From Albidovulum sp. (GTDB lineage Bacteria > Pseudomonadota > Alphaproteobacteria > Rhodobacterales > Rhodobacteraceae): a DNA stretch of 8,482 bases. The translations under genes and the position numbers were made by a program. This document shows, piece after piece, positions 6,703 through 8,482 of this stretch. The notes under the pieces are model-generated. The model saw only the letters and a list, made by a program, of their open reading frames with translations. It made no database searches and had not been told where the DNA came from. The DNA lies in assembly GCA_030837825.1 (NCBI GenBank), contig JAUQYB010000071.1:1-8482 (forward strand), in the 5' to 3' direction. How positions within the stretch are numbered: the stretch's first letter is position 1; the number at the start of each line of letters is the position of its first letter.

Positions 6703-6725
6703 GCAGGCCCGCGACCGGGCCCTGC
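6703..6725 (-). promoter_or_regulatory. Stem-loop immediately upstream of the rne ribosome binding site
   Basis: GCAGG-CCCG (6703-6711) pairs with CGGG-C-CCTGC (6716-6725) across a CGAC loop, giving nine pairs and one bulged C. The hairpin ends 15 bases before the rne ATG and leaves the GGAAAG ribosome binding site (6693-6698) just outside, where it could affect translation or form an RNase E or ribosome entry structure. Confidence 0.45.
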
Positions 6726-6856
6726 GGCACGGAAGGCGGGACGACGCTCAATGTCTGGAGCGAATGACGGCGCGGCAAAGGCAAAGGCGCAGGCGGCCAA
6801 GGGCCGGCCTGTCGTCCGCTGCTCGATCCGCACGCGTTTCATCGCGGTTCTTTCCA

Positions 6857-6874
6857 GGGCGCCCAGGGGCGCCC
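6857..6874. repeat. Tandem self-complementary GGGCGCCC pair
   Basis: GGGCGCCC occurs at 6857-6864 and again at 6867-6874, two bases apart. Each copy is its own complement. Together they can fold into a 7-bp hairpin (6857-6863 with 6868-6874, 4-base loop). It lies in the rne leader region. It may be an RNA structure or a double operator; no known site name can be assigned. Confidence 0.5.
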
Positions 6875-7094
6875 AACTCGGGCCCCGACCCTTGCGGAAC
6901 GGGACAAATTGCGGCCTTCCGGCCAGTCGGCCTGCCCTTTCCGGCGGTCCCGAACCCTTGCCGGGCCCTCGGTCGGAGCAGTGAATCTGATGCGCCGCAG
7001 GCACGCAGAGCGCGCGAATGCGGCGTCGCGTGACATTAAGGGCGTTGCCGGGCAAAACACAATGGAGAATTTCGCGCGGCACCCGCTGCATCCG

Positions 7095-7135
7095 CCGGTG
7101 GCCTTTACCGGGGGCATTCTGACCGGCCTGCCCCC
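7095..7135 (-). terminator. Weak terminator candidate after the response regulator gene
   Basis: Directly after the stop codon, GGGGGC and GCCCCC arms (7110-7115 and 7130-7135) can pair across a 14-base loop. A competing stem CCGGT (7095-7099)/ACCGG (7107-7111) overlaps it. Neither is followed by a T-run. Termination here is possible but read-through into rne cannot be excluded. Confidence 0.25.
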
Positions 7136-7136
7136 C

Positions 7137-8468
7137 TCAGAGGTAGTCCGACCGCTGCAACCCGTATTTCGCCATCTTCTCGTTCAGCGTCCGCCGCGGC
7201 AGGCAGAGCTCCTCCATCACGTTGGCGATGGAGCCCTTGTGGCGGCGCAGGGTGTTGTCGATCAGCATCTTCTCGAAGCTCTCGACATATTCCTTGAGCG
7301 GCTTGCCCTCGGTGGTCATCGCCGGGCCCGCCTCCTCGTTCTCGGCCATCAGAAGCGAGGCGATGGAGCCCGAGCCGCGGCGGTTCTGCAGCACCGCGCG
7401 TTCGGCCACGTTGATCAGTTGGCGCACGTTGCCGGGCCAGGGTGCCTGGAGAAGCTGGGCCGCCTCCTGTGCGGTCACCTGCGGCGCCTCGCAGCCGTAT
7501 TCCTCGGCGAACTGTTCGGCGAGCCGGGTGAAAAGCGTCAGGATGTCCTCGCCGCGCGAGCGCAGCGGCGGCAGCACGATCTTGAGCGCGGCGAGCCGGA
7601 AGTAGAGGTCGGGGCGCAGCGCGTCCTCGACGGTGCGGCCCTGTTCGTGGTCGTTGCAGATGCCGATGATCCGGGTTTCGGCGGGCGTGCCCTGTTCGTT
7701 GATGAAGGTGAGAAGACGGGCCTGCAGGGGCTGGCTCAGCGCCTCGATGTCCTCGAGGACCAGCGTGCCGCCCCGCGCCTCCTCGACCAGCGGGATCTGC
7801 CCGCCCTCGTCCATCGGTCCGAAGAGCCGGGCAGCGAGATGATCTTCCGACCAGGCGGCGCAGGAGATCACCACGAACTTCTTGCCGGCGCGCGGGCCGA
7901 CGGCGTGGAGCGCGTGGGCGACGAGCGTCTTGCCGGTGCCGGTCTCGCCGTCGATCAGCACGTGGCCGTCGGCCTGGCCGAGGTCGAGGATGTCCTCCCT
8001 GAGCCGCTCCATCGCCGGCGAGGTGCCGATCAGCTTCTTCATGATCGTCGAGCCGTCGGCAAGCTCGCGGCGGAGCGCGCGGTTGTCGAGCGTCATCCGC
8101 CGGCTCTGGCTCGCCCGCTTGGCGAGGTCGGTCATCTTGTCGGGGTTGAAGGGCTTTTCGAGGAAGTCGTAGGCGCCGACGCGCATCGCCTCCACCGCCA
8201 TCGGCACGTCGCCGTGGCCGGTGATCATGATCACCGGCAGGCCGGAATCGACGCTCATCAGCTTCCTGAGGAAGGCCATGCCGTCCATGCCGGGCATCTT
8301 GATGTCGGAGACGACGACCCCGGGCCAGTCCTGCCCGATCGCCTTCAGCGCCTCCTCGGCGCTGGCGTAGGTCTCGGTATCGAAGCCCGAGAGCGCCAGC
8401 CACTGGCTGATCGACTGCCGCATGTCCTGTTCGTCATCGACAATCGCCACCTTCATCGCGCGCGCCAT
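7137..8468 (-). CDS. dctD: DctD/NtrC-type response regulator with degenerate sigma-54 activator domain
   Basis: A 443-residue cytoplasmic regulator. The receiver domain (5-120) has the acidic pair Asp11/Asp12, phospho-acceptor Asp55 in VSDIKMPGMDG, Thr83 and Lys105. The AAA+ domain (about 145-365) has Walker A GETGTGKT at 174-181, arginine fingers Arg285 and Arg291 in RPDLYFRL, and sensor II WPGNVRQL at 344-351. A Fis-type helix-turn-helix sits at about 411-437 (KGSIANVMEELCLPRRTLNE). Overall it resembles DctD, the C4-dicarboxylate transport regulator. Key oddities: the GAFTGA loop that touches sigma-54 is absent after LFG (215-217), the Walker B acidic pair reads ED (239-240) instead of DE, and the glutamate-switch Asn is Ser202. 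GAGG six bases before ATG 8468 supports this start over Met5. The upstream bases contain TGA triplets that could end a partner sensor-kinase gene beyond the edge. The symbol is by similarity; the target genes are unknown. Confidence 0.85.
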   Translation of the reverse strand: MARAMKVAIVDDEQDMRQSISQWLALSGFDTETYASAEEALKAIGQDWPGVVVSDIKMPGMDGMAFLRKLMSVDSGLPVIMITGHGDVPMAVEAMRVGAYDFLEKPFNPDKMTDLAKRASQSRRMTLDNRALRRELADGSTIMKKLIGTSPAMERLREDILDLGQADGHVLIDGETGTGKTLVAHALHAVGPRAGKKFVVISCAAWSEDHLAARLFGPMDEGGQIPLVEEARGGTLVLEDIEALSQPLQARLLTFINEQGTPAETRIIGICNDHEQGRTVEDALRPDLYFRLAALKIVLPPLRSRGEDILTLFTRLAEQFAEEYGCEAPQVTAQEAAQLLQAPWPGNVRQLINVAERAVLQNRRGSGSIASLLMAENEEAGPAMTTEGKPLKEYVESFEKMLIDNTLRRHKGSIANVMEELCLPRRTLNEKMAKYGLQRSDYL

Positions 8469-8474
8469 GCGTCA

Positions 8475-8478
8475 CCTC
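8475..8478 (-). promoter_or_regulatory. Ribosome binding site of the response regulator gene
   Basis: The minus strand reads GAATGAGGTGACGC before the ATG. GAGG six bases upstream supports the start at 8468. The TGA triplets overlapping it hint that an upstream gene stops here, so the regulator may be translated as the second gene of an operon. Confidence 0.55.
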
Positions 8479-8482
8479 ATTC

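Larger units (their letters stand above)
6688..7136 (-). promoter_or_regulatory. Probable promoter and long 5' leader of rne
   Basis: These 449 bases lie between the response regulator stop and the rne start, both on the minus strand. No gene is supported here. A weak promoter-like pair on the minus strand is TTGTGT (7057-7062) and CTTAAT (7035-7040) with 16 bases between. It would give a leader of more than 300 bases, but the match is poor. Downstream lie a tandem GGGCGCCC hairpin (6857-6874), an imperfect AGGCGGCC/GGCCgGCCT stem (6791-6810), and a stem-loop at 6703-6725 close to the start codon. RNase E of E. coli controls its own mRNA through its 5' leader; a comparable role here is inference. 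Confidence 0.45.

Noticed and set aside
6555..6842. Small frame (MKRVRIEQRT...) starting in the rne leader and overlapping the rne start
   Set aside because: It has a GGAAAG upstream, but overlaps the first 130 bases of rne in another frame and shows no family or leader-peptide pattern. I could not support translation.
7105..8403. 432-codon alternative minus-strand frame over the response regulator
   Set aside because: Arg/Pro/Ala-rich frame-shifted shadow. The true frame carries receiver, AAA+ and helix-turn-helix motifs.

Overview
The window is very GC-rich DNA whose protein families point to an alphaproteobacterium, most likely of the Rhodobacteraceae/Rhodobacterales. The best clue is the RNase E, which has a large acidic insertion inside its S1 domain and a C-terminal GWW motif, both typical of alphaproteobacteria. 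The DctD-like regulator and free-standing CcdA fit the same group. I cannot name a species. Coding density is high and no mobile element, tRNA, rRNA or CRISPR array was seen.

Layout. (1) 1-117 (-) is the first 39 codons of a glucose-1-phosphate cytidylyltransferase (rfbF type), running off the left edge. (2) After a 257-nt divergent intergenic region with GC-rich dyads comes an NAD-dependent epimerase/dehydratase (375-1406, +). These two suggest the edge of a nucleotide-sugar or surface-polysaccharide locus. (3) A 307-nt gap with a strong hairpin precedes a membrane-anchored arylsulfotransferase-family protein (1714-3084, +). (4) This meets ccdA (3086-3856, -) tail to tail with one base between the stop codons. 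(5) rne, encoding RNase E (3979-6687, -), lies upstream of ccdA on the same strand, with a perfect 11-bp hairpin terminator candidate between them. (6) A 449-nt non-coding stretch, probably the rne promoter and leader, carries several hairpins, one about 15 nt before the rne start codon. (7) A DctD/NtrC-type response regulator (7137-8468, -) ends the window, and its upstream partner gene is probably just outside.

How they relate. The left part is envelope carbohydrate chemistry: an activated CDP-sugar enzyme, a sugar epimerase/dehydratase and possibly an envelope sulfotransferase. ccdA serves periplasmic thiol chemistry and cytochrome c maturation, rne serves RNA decay, and the regulator is a separate signalling unit. 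I see no single operon joining them.

Most notable. The response regulator looks like a sigma-54 activator, but its GAFTGA loop is missing, its Walker B acidic pair is swapped (ED for DE), and the Asn of the glutamate switch is Ser. It may therefore not work with sigma-54 in the usual way. Other points are the candidate autoregulatory rne leader and the two-cysteine sulfotransferase-like protein. I did not find clear evidence of a wholly new multi-gene system.
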